IMG/VR virus record: IMGVR_UViG_3300029787_000018 | Location: 1 to 64,000 of that record | Reading direction: 5' to 3' (one strand) | Length of the DNA: 64,000 nucleotides | From: a virus | Part shown: positions 51,067-61,270 of the stretch, piece by piece | Position numbering within the stretch: position 1 is the first letter of the stretch | Layout of the letters: the number at the start of each line of letters is the position of its first letter | Position numbers and translations under genes: made by a program | Notes under the pieces: model-generated | Database searches by the model: none | The model's input: the letters and a program-made list of their open reading frames with translations, nothing else | Told to the model about the DNA's origin: nothing

Positions 51067-54000
51067 TATTGATAGCTTAGACGTATGTAATTTACAACAC
51101 GATTTAGTTTTCTCAAAGTTCCTTCGTTATATGGGAACACAAATTCAAACAGCGCCCACTCCGACCTAACATCTTTTTTCTCGTCGGAATCGGCATCACT
51201 GTTGGCGTAGTTCAATGTAGGTATAGTATGCTTTCCTTCTCTTTTTTTATAGCGTTTATGCGTTGGTAAAAGTTGTCTTACATGACCTTCTTTTGTGGTT
51301 ATCGTAATACTTTCAAAATCAGTAAAGTCGTTCATTACCCAAGCCAAATGAGGGAATATAAATGTTTCGTCCGCATCTGGGGAGCAAATGAAACTTATTT
51401 TCATTTTAAGTTCTTTTTCAAGAACGTTCAAATATAATCCTTTGTTCAGTTCATGTAATGACTGTGAGTTAGGTCTTTCGATATCGTTTACGGTAACGAT
51501 TGTTTCTCTAGGTATATATATTTTTCCGTCAAAAGGCATATATATACTTGAATTCATTTCTCTCCAACCACTGAACAACCCTAAAGGTTCATTGTACATT
51601 ATCATAGAATTACCGGTATCGGTAACAATATTCAAACAGGTTTCTTTGAACTCTTCGTCAAAAAATCCGTTTACATCTATAATATTTTCGGTATTCAGTT
51701 TATTGTAAAAATCATGATGGTACTGATTCTTTAATGTAATCTCTTCAAAATTCTTTATGATTACTTTTTTAGTATCATCTATGAACATAAAACCAAAATC
51801 CGGATGCTTTGATAGAGAGCGTCTAATGGACGTTCCATAGCTTGATACTACTTCGTATCCTGAAATAGATTTGCCGCTACTCTGTGCAACATTTATAGTC
51901 TGTCCTTGCTCGGAAGGAATCATTATGTTACGGTCAACGTACAATAACGATGTTTGATGTTCCTGTACAGCGAATAGATCGTTTTTAATTTTGGCGGCAT
52001 TGAGAACAGCGCCTTTGTTCTTATCAAGTTCTTGGAACTCGTTGACCGGAAACGAAGACCAGGCATCATAATATTCTCCCGATAATTTTGTTTCGGATGC
52101 AGATACAATATTATCCATATTTGGATCGTCCTGATACCTATAAGGTTTTACTATATATTTTTTGTAATTGTTTTTATGAAGATAGGCTGAATTGATTACC
52201 TCGTTTTTAGTAATTGCAAAATCTATAGCCGTAGTTTCTCTATAAAACTCATACTCATAGTTAAGCTTAGGTTCTACCATTGTCTCTACGACAAATGCAT
52301 AGCACCAAGCACCGTTTAGTTTTTTTACATCTTCTAAATCACCTCTAGCACTAGCGTCTTTGGTTCTACCATTATTAAGGTTTCTGTCTATACGTTCCTG
52401 AGCTTCGTCTCCATGGCTGTTTTTAGTACGTGCCCATAATGTTACATAAGTGTCTCCCTCAATATTGAATACTTGTGCGCCATTAGTGTTTTTTTCTATA
52501 GGCTTTGTTTCCGATAAAGGAATAAAGGTATTGTTGCTGAACGCTTGACTGCTTCTACCGCCATATATAGAATCTTCGTTATCGCGTTCTATATTGATAA
52601 GGGCATAGCTATCGTACCAATTAAAACTACTTTCACCTCTACGTATCTGTGTAGGAAAGGTAGTAGGATTGGCACTACCTAAGAAAGAATCTGTAAATAA
52701 ATTATCCTCGGACTTTATGAACAAGGTCTTTTCGCCTATAGAAAGACTACCACCTCTAGGTAATGCTTCAAATCCATATTGGTCTCTTTCAAATCTGATT
52801 TTTCTAACTTCATTAGAATACCACCAAGGCATAGATGGTAAACAAAAAGCGTTATTGGATATTTCAAAATTAGTACCTAGGTCAGAACCGGGAACGACTT
52901 CACCTCGGCCAAGTGAAATTCCTTCTTTTATATCATGTTCTTGGTCCATCAGTGTATAATTTGAAAATACCGATACATTTACAAAATGCGTTTGCCAAGT
53001 ACTGTTGTTTGTAATTCTATCATCACCTACAAGCTTAGGTAAATCGGATATTATAGAAGGAGTGTTAAGCTCTTCCCTTAATATTTTTCTTGAAAATTTA
53101 GGAAAAGTCTCCAATGGAAATGCACCGAAGCTTTCACCAGAAGTCATTAATGCATTTTTAGAGTGATCGGTATTCAACCTACCTACTACGTGTAGTTTTG
53201 AATTGAGCACAAGACTATCGCTTACTTCTCCATATACAAGGTCTGGACAATCGAAATAAAATAATTTCCTATTGTTTATTACACGCTGTTCATATTCGTA
53301 GTTAGGATTATCATAATCTTCACCGTTATCATCATATTGATCAAAACCCTCTTTATCGAATAATGGTCCACCGTGGTATGGTAATATCCATTTTCTTTGT
53401 AGTTTTTCATCTAAGCCATAACCTGCAAAATTAACAGGGTCTTGCAATCTCATTAATGGTGCTGATATACCTTGGCATATTACACCTCTATTGTTTTCGT
53501 CTCGTTCTACGAACAATATTTGGTAAGAATCAAATTGCTTGCTGAAATTACAATCGAATCTTGTTTCGATATGCATTTCTACACGTACACCATAAAGACT
53601 GTTATTGACAACCTTTTGGTTAACGTATTGTTTAGAAGTGATTACAGCGTTACCAGAATCGTTTATGTAAGAATATGAAGTTCCAAGCTTAGGGATGTGT
53701 ACATCACCCATAGGAATAGCGAATATCGGTTCTCCATTCTGATATAACTGTATGGCCAATCTGTAGATTTCATTTTTCATGAAACCTTTTTTTAGAGTTG
53801 GTTCCGGCATATCAAGAACACTGCCATTGCCATTATACCTAGAAGTAGCTTTGTTCAAAAGCTTATCTTCTTCTAGCCTATAGCTTATACGAATACCGGT
53901 ACCTGAATTGAATCCTGCAGAAAGAGCGCCGTGAACCATTTGTTCACTGGAAAGGTTATCGGTAAAGAATACATTTTCGTCTTCTGTTTCATAAAGTACC

Positions 54001-55724
54001 TGTTCATTGGAAAACGACAAAATTATATTTGTCATATCCGTTTTAAGGTTATCGTTTACAGAATTCAACAGTATTACGTTGTCAATATATTTTATTATGA
54101 CATTAGGAAACTTATTTCCAAATTCTACATTTTGATCACTTTCGTTTTGCAATAATAACCCAATTTCTTCTGTTACGTTTTTATAGACATTGGCTTCATT
54201 TTCTATAACGTATTCATACTGTTCAGATGTTAGGGTGTTTACAAGTCTTACCGTAGTACTTCCAAAACTCCTTATTTCAGAGAATACTCTTTTCTTTGCA
54301 TAGAAAAGTTCTTCTTTGTAATTGGGTGGTATAAGGTTGTATGTTTTTGGTGACGGATTTAAAAAGCTTGAATGTGTATTACCGGCACTGTTCCATCCAT
54401 GTAAAGCGAACAAAGTCTTTAGACTATTATATTCGTTTGTAATAGGGTTGTTACGTAAACCAAAAGCAAAAAGCTTATTGTTCTTTGTTTCAAGGTCGCT
54501 GCAGTATTTCCAATTAAGTTCGTTCTGTAACGTATCGGCAAATGTAATTTCTGTAGATAAATCGGATTCATTGCCAAAATGGTCAAATTCTACAACACTT
54601 GAAACAGCTTTGATACCCAAAGACTTTACACCTGTAGGAATACCAGAAGCTTCAAATTCCAATGCTATACATTCTATTTCTGAAAATCCTGTAGGGTTTA
54701 CTATGTTGCAAGTAATTTTTACGGCTTTATTAGTAACCTCTTCCGGTTCTCCACCTTGTACCGCAACGCTGTTTTCTGGATAGATGTAATGTACTTTTGA
54801 ATAAGGGCTAAGGTTTGTTACCTGGCCATTGTCCGTAATAAGTCTATACAGATATTGAACAGCCATTGATTTAAGCTGACCATTGGTGTTTACTTCTTTG
54901 ATTCTAGGTTCTAATAACGTAGAGCTTTGAAAGTTCTCTAGTTCTTTAGGAGATCTTGTTTTTAAATCTGGGTCGTATACATTTATAGACTTAAAAGTGG
55001 TAGTAAAATCGGTATACTTTACTCTTCTGTAATTAGAGTTTTCATCCACGCCCAATGCAACAATCTTTGCATCAAGTGCCCAATTTTGATAACCTGCCCA
55101 AAGTACTTTATTTGTGAAGTTTCCGTTATCGTCTTTTGTAATTGACAATATGCAATCCGAATACAATTCATTGTTGGGCGGTATGGAACCCTCTTGAAGT
55201 TGACAAGCCGCAAAATCGTTTACGTTTACGTTTAATCTATAATAAGAGTCGTAATCTATTTCATCGTTCTCTGTTCCACTAGGGTCATAGTTATCTTCAA
55301 TGACCACTTCTGAATCAGGTGCTTTGGATGCTATCTGTTCCGTATAGGTAACAACGTTTGAGTTATCGGATATTTCATCCGTTAATGCAAAAGCCCCGCT
55401 ATTAAGTTCTACTTCAAAATCTGAAATATTGGGAACGGTTCTGTTTACACTTTCATAAATAACACCACCGATATTTATATCTATACCGGAAGCTTTTACA
55501 AACACAACAAGTTGATCATTGAAAGATGCGGCACCTAGATATTTTACTATCCTGGTATCGTTCATGATTTCTTCTGTTCCTTTTACGGAAACAAATGAAA
55601 GCATTCCATCTTTTGCGGATAAACGCCCGTTTTCACCAAATATAAAACTGTTCTTAGTTTTTAAATGGTTGTCAAGGTCGGATTTCATACCGCCATCAAA
55701 AGTATGTGTTTGTTTATTTGTCAT
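51066..55724 (-). CDS. Large tail (hub/muzzle or stabilisation) protein
   Basis: 1552 residues. The first residues THTFDGGMKSDLDNHL match the 'F-x-GGm-x-xD' start typical of phage tail stabilisation/muzzle proteins. The rest is beta-rich with many short loops (Asn/Asp/Gly), as in large tail-tip proteins; a wide region of Tyr/Phe-rich strands suggests beta-propeller-like folds. No enzyme motif. Position between fibre genes and ejection proteins agrees with a tail-tube end or muzzle role. Confidence 0.75.
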   Translation of the reverse strand: MTNKQTHTFDGGMKSDLDNHLKTKNSFIFGENGRLSAKDGMLSFVSVKGTEEIMNDTRIVKYLGAASFNDQLVVFVKASGIDINIGGVIYESVNRTVPNISDFEVELNSGAFALTDEISDNSNVVTYTEQIASKAPDSEVVIEDNYDPSGTENDEIDYDSYYRLNVNVNDFAACQLQEGSIPPNNELYSDCILSITKDDNGNFTNKVLWAGYQNWALDAKIVALGVDENSNYRRVKYTDFTTTFKSINVYDPDLKTRSPKELENFQSSTLLEPRIKEVNTNGQLKSMAVQYLYRLITDNGQVTNLSPYSKVHYIYPENSVAVQGGEPEEVTNKAVKITCNIVNPTGFSEIECIALEFEASGIPTGVKSLGIKAVSSVVEFDHFGNESDLSTEITFADTLQNELNWKYCSDLETKNNKLFAFGLRNNPITNEYNSLKTLFALHGWNSAGNTHSSFLNPSPKTYNLIPPNYKEELFYAKKRVFSEIRSFGSTTVRLVNTLTSEQYEYVIENEANVYKNVTEEIGLLLQNESDQNVEFGNKFPNVIIKYIDNVILLNSVNDNLKTDMTNIILSFSNEQVLYETEDENVFFTDNLSSEQMVHGALSAGFNSGTGIRISYRLEEDKLLNKATSRYNGNGSVLDMPEPTLKKGFMKNEIYRLAIQLYQNGEPIFAIPMGDVHIPKLGTSYSYINDSGNAVITSKQYVNQKVVNNSLYGVRVEMHIETRFDCNFSKQFDSYQILFVERDENNRGVICQGISAPLMRLQDPVNFAGYGLDEKLQRKWILPYHGGPLFDKEGFDQYDDNGEDYDNPNYEYEQRVINNRKLFYFDCPDLVYGEVSDSLVLNSKLHVVGRLNTDHSKNALMTSGESFGAFPLETFPKFSRKILREELNTPSIISDLPKLVGDDRITNNSTWQTHFVNVSVFSNYTLMDQEHDIKEGISLGRGEVVPGSDLGTNFEISNNAFCLPSMPWWYSNEVRKIRFERDQYGFEALPRGGSLSIGEKTLFIKSEDNLFTDSFLGSANPTTFPTQIRRGESSFNWYDSYALINIERDNEDSIYGGRSSQAFSNNTFIPLSETKPIEKNTNGAQVFNIEGDTYVTLWARTKNSHGDEAQERIDRNLNNGRTKDASARGDLEDVKKLNGAWCYAFVVETMVEPKLNYEYEFYRETTAIDFAITKNEVINSAYLHKNNYKKYIVKPYRYQDDPNMDNIVSASETKLSGEYYDAWSSFPVNEFQELDKNKGAVLNAAKIKNDLFAVQEHQTSLLYVDRNIMIPSEQGQTINVAQSSGKSISGYEVVSSYGTSIRRSLSKHPDFGFMFIDDTKKVIIKNFEEITLKNQYHHDFYNKLNTENIIDVNGFFDEEFKETCLNIVTDTGNSMIMYNEPLGLFSGWREMNSSIYMPFDGKIYIPRETIVTVNDIERPNSQSLHELNKGLYLNVLEKELKMKISFICSPDADETFIFPHLAWVMNDFTDFESITITTKEGHVRQLLPTHKRYKKREGKHTIPTLNYANSDADSDEKKDVRSEWALFEFVFPYNEGTLRKLNRVVNYIRLSYQ

Positions 55725-55730
55725 GAAATA

Positions 55731-56012
55731 TTAGTTTCCTTTGAAAAATCCAGCAGTTACAAAAGCATCGAATACTTCCAATATAGTTGAATTTTCAGTT
55801 AACGTTAAAGCTGTAAGTGTTGCTGAAGATAAATTTTTTGCACTTATAAAAAGCATATTAAGTTCTTTGTTACAAGGAAAAACTATTTTTTCAATACTAT
55901 CACTAGCTTTGTAATTTTCATTAAAGTTCACTGCTATTTTTCTAACGGAATTACCTTGTTCTACTGTAATTACCGTAGTGTTCGATTGAACTGCAATTGT
56001 TATTTCATCCAT
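55731..56012 (-). CDS. Small beta-rich virion protein
   Basis: 93 residues, regular strands (ITIAVQSNTTVITVEQGN, LSSATLTALTLTENST). No family recognised. A small tail or fibre accessory protein by context. Confidence 0.6.
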   Translation of the reverse strand: MDEITIAVQSNTTVITVEQGNSVRKIAVNFNENYKASDSIEKIVFPCNKELNMLFISAKNLSSATLTALTLTENSTILEVFDAFVTAGFFKGN

Positions 56013-56014
56013 AA

Positions 56015-56932
56015 TTAAAAGTTTATTGTTGATGTATATGTATTGGTTACAGAAACATTCGATGCTTCTCCGTCAACTTCATCTATGGTTAATTGAACCG
56101 TTGATGTAGCACTTGTACCAAAATTACTGTAATTGTGTTCTATTTCAATATCGGATGTTCCAAAAATATCCAAAGGAACATTTATCTGCTGACTTCCATT
56201 AGCTGAAATAATAGTTTCAAAAGTACCGTAAGTAATTCTTATTTCACTGGTTGCTCCGTTAGCAAACATATTCCCTGATACATTGACCGTTATCAAAGCT
56301 GTTTTACCGGATAATCCGTTTTCTATTAAAACATTGTCATAAACAGGGTTGTCGCCATCTACACCGCTTGAAGATATTTCGGCTAAAGAAGATATATTGA
56401 ATATTGTTTGATACACTGTAGCTTCATTAAATCCTATATGGTTTCCGCAATGATAGGATATCGTTCCATAAGGAAGTCCGGCACCGTTGTCCGTAGCAAA
56501 TACCAATAATGATAATTGATAGTTATAAATTATATCTCCTACAAAAACAGGGTCACCGTTCAAAGTCAATGTTCCATAACCTTCGATTGCCTCTATTCTT
56601 ATTCTATCCGTAGAATTATTTATAGCTATTCCCGAAAAATCATAATTCGCATTTTTAGAAGCTGTAACGATTAATTCTGCTGATTCTGGTGTATTTATAC
56701 CTACAAGTTCTTTTATGGCAACTGTGGAAGGATTTGACCACTGACTTTCGTTCTCGGAGACTTCTATTTGCATAGAATCCAAAAACTCGTTTTTAAACCC
56801 TGTTTGGTTGTCATAAGTAATTTCGTTTTGCTCGGCCAAAGGATATGATTGATTCAGCGTAATGGCTACACCGTTTTTTAAGCATGTTACACGCTCTGGC
56901 AATTTTGATATTCTAAAATGAGTTATAGCCAT
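56015..56932 (-). CDS. Tail/fibre protein with Ig-like repeats
   Basis: 305 residues from ATG 56932, which overlaps the preceding stop as TAATG. Thr/Ser/Asn/Gly-rich, with repeated beta-sandwich-like stretches (SAELIVTASKNANYDFSG, KTALITVNVSGNMFANGATS). No enzyme motif. Probably a structural or adhesion subunit of the tail. Confidence 0.65.
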   Translation of the reverse strand: MAITHFRISKLPERVTCLKNGVAITLNQSYPLAEQNEITYDNQTGFKNEFLDSMQIEVSENESQWSNPSTVAIKELVGINTPESAELIVTASKNANYDFSGIAINNSTDRIRIEAIEGYGTLTLNGDPVFVGDIIYNYQLSLLVFATDNGAGLPYGTISYHCGNHIGFNEATVYQTIFNISSLAEISSSGVDGDNPVYDNVLIENGLSGKTALITVNVSGNMFANGATSEIRITYGTFETIISANGSQQINVPLDIFGTSDIEIEHNYSNFGTSATSTVQLTIDEVDGEASNVSVTNTYTSTINF

Positions 56933-57363
56933 TATATACAAGGTGGATTGTCATAGAAATTACTATGTGCTTGGGTTCGTTTAAAACTTATTGTTCTGGT
57001 GTTGCTCTCACCTACGATACCAACGGTAAGCTGATATTCCGATTCAAGGTTCTGTACTTCGCTGTTGGCAAGCTTTACCGTGTAAGGTGTCGTACCTGCA
57101 GAAAAGTTTTTTGAACCTATGAACATAGAAACACCATTCGGTGCGGGATTGTTTCCTCCTGCATTTCCAGCTATCATTTCACCAAAAGCATCTCCGGTAT
57201 ATCCATCGGGTATAATAATAATTCCTTGGAAAACACTCTCGCATGCATTTGAGGTAACAGTAGGATTGGAAACTTTGAACTTTACTTCACCGTTTCCACC
57301 TGTACCGCCATCTGAAACAATAACAGTAGATTTTCTAAGAATATTTTTTAAAAAATTTTTCAT
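56932..57363 (-). CDS. Small tail-associated protein
   Basis: 143 residues: short basic N-terminus (MKNFLKNILRKSTVIVSDGG) and a beta-rich Gly/Asn body (KVSNPTVTSNACESVFQGII). Coupled to both neighbours by TAATG junctions, so probably made in fixed ratio with them. Confidence 0.65.
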   Translation of the reverse strand: MKNFLKNILRKSTVIVSDGGTGGNGEVKFKVSNPTVTSNACESVFQGIIIIPDGYTGDAFGEMIAGNAGGNNPAPNGVSMFIGSKNFSAGTTPYTVKLANSEVQNLESEYQLTVGIVGESNTRTISFKRTQAHSNFYDNPPCI

Positions 57364-59114
57364 TATAAATCTTTTAGGTCGCCTGACAATAAATATTCAT
57401 TAGTAAGACTTGCGTTGACTACAGAAGTAGAATTGGTAAATTCATTGTTACACATTAAATAAGCTGAGTAATATTGACCTAATAGCTTAGTTGATTTGTC
57501 TGCCGGTTTTCTAATGGTTACACCACTAGAAGAAGCGATTATAGTTATTTCATTTACATCGGACGCACTTTGTACAAGGCCACATTCAAAACCTATAGGC
57601 AATAATGGAACTATAAGGTTATTGTTACCATTGCTTTCTATGTGCAAAATAAGACCGTTATCCTCTTCTTTAATAGTATACGGCAATGTAACCGTTTTCT
57701 TTAAAGAAAGTACTTCCTCATATATTTTGGTCACCATACAATAGGCTTCTTTTTCATTGACACCTTCGTAGTAGTAATATTCATTAAAAGCAATAGTAGG
57801 AGTTGCTAAAGGAAAATTGGTTCCAGCATTACTCCACAATCTAAAAGCCCAATAATTAGAGTTAAGGTTTTGAAGAGCTATTTTTCTGGAAAGTATTTTT
57901 ATATAAGCCAATTTTTGCATTGACTTTGTAGTATTATCCTTGTACTTAAAAAAAGACAATCCAAGAACATCGTTAGGCTTATTGAAAATTCTTTTACCTA
58001 CGGATATATCTTTTTTGACAAGCAAATAGATTCTTGATTCATATTTACACATTACAAAATCTATTCCTGCAGGATAAGGAAACCCTGGAAAACTTGTAGA
58101 ATTATAATTTGTAGTAAGATCGGCAGTATAGAATCCTTTTTCCATAAAACCGTTAATAGATTTTGAAACGAACAAATTTTCATATATGTCCGAACTCTGA
58201 ACAGGCTTGAAGCTTTCTTTGCTCAATTGACCATCAGCATTCAGTATTCCTGAAAAATCTTCTGTAATAGTAGAATTATCGGTAAACAAAAATGTAACGA
58301 TTCCTGTTTCTTCATCTAATGTTATATCCGCAATAGTAGCTACATTACCTCCAAAAATATTATCTAAATCTGTATTGTAAATAAGTTGGTTACCTTTTGT
58401 AAATACTAAATTGGTACCTAATATTTCAACATTGTACGGAGAAGGTTTTACAACATGAACGAATACTTTTTGAATATTGTAATCGGTAAGTAAATCCCAA
58501 TCGCTTTTTTCTATAATATCGAGAATTCTATAATTTCCATAAGTATTCTCGGTAATAGTAAAATGACCTAAATAAGTATTGTTGGTTCCGTTGACCATTT
58601 TTATTTCAGCGCCTACGTTTTCATTTGCCAACATTTGAAAACCGGACTGTGAAACAAAATTATTAGATACCAATGCTACGTTTTGAACACCGGTTCCTAT
58701 ATTCAGCGTACCAAAGTACATTGCCTGTGTAGGATTGGTTTCTTCTTTTATTTCGATGTTTACGGATGGTTCTGTGTAGAATAAGGATTTTACTATGCCA
58801 GAGCTTTGAGAACTGTCAAGAACAAAATTGAATATCCTTTCACTATAGTCTTTTCCCTTTACTATTGTATTGGGCGGATATACAAAGCTTGGTGTTATTA
58901 AACCATTTGAACCAAAAGTTACTTCTTCCCATCTATATGTTTCGTTGGTTTCCACACAATAGGAAATCATTCCCTCGTAATAAGTAAAAGCTTTTGAATT
59001 GGCTTCTCCAAGGTCTTTCATTTCGTCCAAGGTTTCAAACAAGGACTTAGCATCTAAAGGAAACATCGATGCGACTCTTAGGGATTTTGAGATATCGGAA
59101 ACACTATCGCTCAT
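57363..59114 (-). CDS. Tail fibre/receptor-binding type protein
   Basis: 583 residues. The N-terminal ~100 (MFPLDAKSLFETLDEM, YYEGMISYCVETNETYRWEEV) match a pattern I have seen at the start of tail fibre-like proteins in Bacteroidetes phages, usually the virion-binding part. The middle is beta-rich, and the end (LHIESNGNNNLIVPLLPIGFE, then ITIIASSSGVTIRKPADKS) has the form of a trimeric fibre tip. Candidate receptor binder. Confidence 0.7.
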   Translation of the reverse strand: MSDSVSDISKSLRVASMFPLDAKSLFETLDEMKDLGEANSKAFTYYEGMISYCVETNETYRWEEVTFGSNGLITPSFVYPPNTIVKGKDYSERIFNFVLDSSQSSGIVKSLFYTEPSVNIEIKEETNPTQAMYFGTLNIGTGVQNVALVSNNFVSQSGFQMLANENVGAEIKMVNGTNNTYLGHFTITENTYGNYRILDIIEKSDWDLLTDYNIQKVFVHVVKPSPYNVEILGTNLVFTKGNQLIYNTDLDNIFGGNVATIADITLDEETGIVTFLFTDNSTITEDFSGILNADGQLSKESFKPVQSSDIYENLFVSKSINGFMEKGFYTADLTTNYNSTSFPGFPYPAGIDFVMCKYESRIYLLVKKDISVGKRIFNKPNDVLGLSFFKYKDNTTKSMQKLAYIKILSRKIALQNLNSNYWAFRLWSNAGTNFPLATPTIAFNEYYYYEGVNEKEAYCMVTKIYEEVLSLKKTVTLPYTIKEEDNGLILHIESNGNNNLIVPLLPIGFECGLVQSASDVNEITIIASSSGVTIRKPADKSTKLLGQYYSAYLMCNNEFTNSTSVVNASLTNEYLLSGDLKDL

Positions 59115-59169
59115 GGTTTAATCTTTTTTCAAATATAAAGATTAAATGAAGATGAACAATCAGAGCGTT

Positions 59170-59628
59170 TTAGCTTCTTGTCACAAAAGCCTTTCCTATA
59201 AAGGCAATAGCACCGAAAAAGCCCAATGCACATACGGAGTAAAAACCATATTTTGAAAGTATCTTCACTTTCTCTAAATCTATTTCAGCTTCCTTAAAGG
59301 ACATTTCCATTTTGTACTTAGCCTGTAGTTCCGCTAACCGTTCTTCTTCCGTCTGTGGGCATAGTATAGTTTCTGAAGCTACCCTACCCTCGCTATCGTA
59401 TACGCGGGTTGCCGTTGCTCCATTGGTTCCTTTATAGATTATGGTGGTATCTCTATGTATGGGTTCCTTTGGAGCTGGCAGTATCACTATCTGATCACCT
59501 GGCCTTGTTATTCTTTCGTAAAAACTTTCGTTTACTTCGAATTCCTCTTCCAGATTTACCTTGGTTACGTCTTTTAAAGGGTTGCAACCAAAAAACAAAA
59601 AAACTAGAATAATAAATATTTTTTTCAT
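59170..59628 (-). CDS. Unimolecular spanin (u-spanin)
   Basis: 152 residues. N-terminal lipobox (MKKIFIILVFLFFGC, lipidated Cys15) and, at the other end, one transmembrane helix (about 129-147, FYSVCALGFFGAIAFIGKA). Between them are ~110 residues with a predicted coiled coil (EEERLAELQAKYKMEMSFKE). A lipoprotein with C-terminal membrane anchor is the layout of T1-type u-spanins, which join outer and inner membrane for the last lysis step. It directly follows the endolysin gene. Confidence 0.75.
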   Translation of the reverse strand: MKKIFIILVFLFFGCNPLKDVTKVNLEEEFEVNESFYERITRPGDQIVILPAPKEPIHRDTTIIYKGTNGATATRVYDSEGRVASETILCPQTEEERLAELQAKYKMEMSFKEAEIDLEKVKILSKYGFYSVCALGFFGAIAFIGKAFVTRS

Positions 59629-60065
59629 TAAGCTGCTCTTTTAATTGGGTATTGTCTTACCCATGCCGAATTATAAACAAAGGCATCGTTCTGAGCGTTT
59701 TTATAATCCCCGTGTATAAACCCGTTATAAATCGCTAAACGTGTGTACCTAGTAACAGCAATTAAAGCTTCAAGTAATATTCCTTGATTCTCTTTAAAGT
59801 TATCACAAGTAATATCACAAGCACCCAAAAAATTATAGGTATGTTCTGAATAACCGCTACGACCTTTTGATTTTTCCCAAGCAGTATTTCTGTAAGAGCT
59901 TTTAAGGGATACGTAGAGTTTGATGTCACAATTATATTTTTCATTGATGTAGTTTTCTGCATCTACTAACGGAGCCATATGAGCAACATAAGCAACGGTC
60001 TCCACTTTAGAAGGAAGACCGTCACCTCTAATATCATAATTTTTTATATCACGAATAGGATACAT
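59628..60065 (-). CDS. Endolysin, M15-type peptidase
   Basis: 145 residues. Zinc-site motifs of the D-Ala-D-Ala carboxypeptidase-like family: SSYRN (57-61, as in 'SgyRs'), SEHTYNFLGACDI (His75, Asp84) and GFIHGDY (His118). No signal peptide or cell-wall binding domain; therefore it depends on a holin. Expected to cut peptide links in peptidoglycan. Lies between holin and u-spanin genes with overlapping starts and stops. Confidence 0.8.
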   Translation of the reverse strand: MYPIRDIKNYDIRGDGLPSKVETVAYVAHMAPLVDAENYINEKYNCDIKLYVSLKSSYRNTAWEKSKGRSGYSEHTYNFLGACDITCDNFKENQGILLEALIAVTRYTRLAIYNGFIHGDYKNAQNDAFVYNSAWVRQYPIKRAA

Positions 60066-60430
60066 TACAATGTAGTGTTAGTTTTAGTTATTTCTCTATA
60101 CAACTGATTCAGAAATACCGAACCTAGACCGCCTAAGAATAATACAATAAAATTACTATCACTTGCAATAGTACCTAAGTAAGCTAATCCTGTAGTGATC
60201 AAAGGAACTGCTATCAATGTTACCGTTCCAGTTACGAAAGGTAATATCTTTTTTACAAGCCACGTAACCCCTAAGGTAATAAGCGGCATAAGCCATGTTA
60301 ATACCGATGCGGCACTACTGAATTCAATGGTTTCTTCTTGCGCCATACCTAATAAAGGCACAAATAATAATAATGCTAATCCAATGTTGGCGAATCCTGC
60401 TTTTTTCCAAAGTAATTTTAATTTGTCCAT
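60065..60430 (-). CDS. Holin candidate
   Basis: 121 residues with about four hydrophobic segments (15-31, 42-60, 66-85 and 93-107) and a short polar end. The first segment could be a cleavable signal (LLGMAQEE). Size, membrane topology and position directly before the endolysin fit a holin. No named family recognised. Confidence 0.65.
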   Translation of the reverse strand: MDKLKLLWKKAGFANIGLALLLFVPLLGMAQEETIEFSSAASVLTWLMPLITLGVTWLVKKILPFVTGTVTLIAVPLITTGLAYLGTIASDSNFIVLFLGGLGSVFLNQLYREITKTNTTL

Positions 60431-60469
60431 TTCTAAATGTTTAGTTATTAATGAATAAAGTTAATGATA

Positions 60470-61177
60470 TTAATTAATTGAGCGCAAAGAGTCTTTCTCT
60501 ATATCCAATATTTTCTCGGTGTCTTCATATACTTCTATACTCTGTATCACTCCATCTTGATCCATTACCATTTTAAAATTAATTATAGGTATCGATATCC
60601 CGTACACTAAAGAATCCAATCCATCAAGACCAGGGAACTTATGGCTATATACCGGAATGGTCACCGAATCGTTTATTTTAGAAAATTCCAATGTGTCCAC
60701 GGGTGCCCACCTCGCCAGAACCAAACTATCCGTCGTTGTCCAACCTTTACCTATAGCTCCTGGTGCAATTTCCTCATTGCTTTTACCTAATAAAGAAAAC
60801 CTATCACAATTGTAATAGATTTCATATCCTTTGTTCATTCCGTTTATCCGGAATACCCACCTGTCTTTCATTTTCATCTTACGATACCAAGGAACATCTA
60901 AGTTGTTCATGGTCGTAGTAGTACTGTTCATAGCTTCTTTTAAAACGACTATTTCAGTTTCCTGTTCGGTAACCTTATTTTTTAACTCTTCGTTTTCATA
61001 ACGGACTATATGTAAATTGAACAGTGCAATTACACCAGTTCCCCATGCGGTCATTTTTTGATGTTTCTTTATCCATACAAAAAATCGCTTAAGATGTAAA
61101 AAGACAACTGCTCTGTTGACTTTTGAAATTACATACCTTTTAAACTTCAAAAATCTTAGAAGCAAAACAGTTATCAT
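60470..61177 (-). CDS. Membrane-anchored protein with coiled coil and PAS-like domain
   Basis: 235 residues. Basic N-terminus, one transmembrane helix (about 44-60, AWGTGVIALFNLHIVRY), a coiled coil (NEELKNKVTEQETEIVVLKEAM) and a ~130-residue domain with PAS-like order (WVFRINGMNKGYEIYYNCD, then SLLGKSNEEIAPGAIGKG, and a closing KMVMDQDGVIQSIEVYED). PAS domains sense small ligands, which would be odd in a phage lysis region. A membrane-bound timing or lysis regulator is one idea; not proved. Confidence 0.6.
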   Translation of the reverse strand: MITVLLLRFLKFKRYVISKVNRAVVFLHLKRFFVWIKKHQKMTAWGTGVIALFNLHIVRYENEELKNKVTEQETEIVVLKEAMNSTTTTMNNLDVPWYRKMKMKDRWVFRINGMNKGYEIYYNCDRFSLLGKSNEEIAPGAIGKGWTTTDSLVLARWAPVDTLEFSKINDSVTIPVYSHKFPGLDGLDSLVYGISIPIINFKMVMDQDGVIQSIEVYEDTEKILDIEKDSLRSIN

Positions 61178-61270
61178 TCGTTCGGGGGAATTTGTTTTAA
61201 TCGCTTACTAAGATCGATATAAAATCGAGAAAGATCATTACTATAAAAATTATGGTAGCTAACATAGTTT

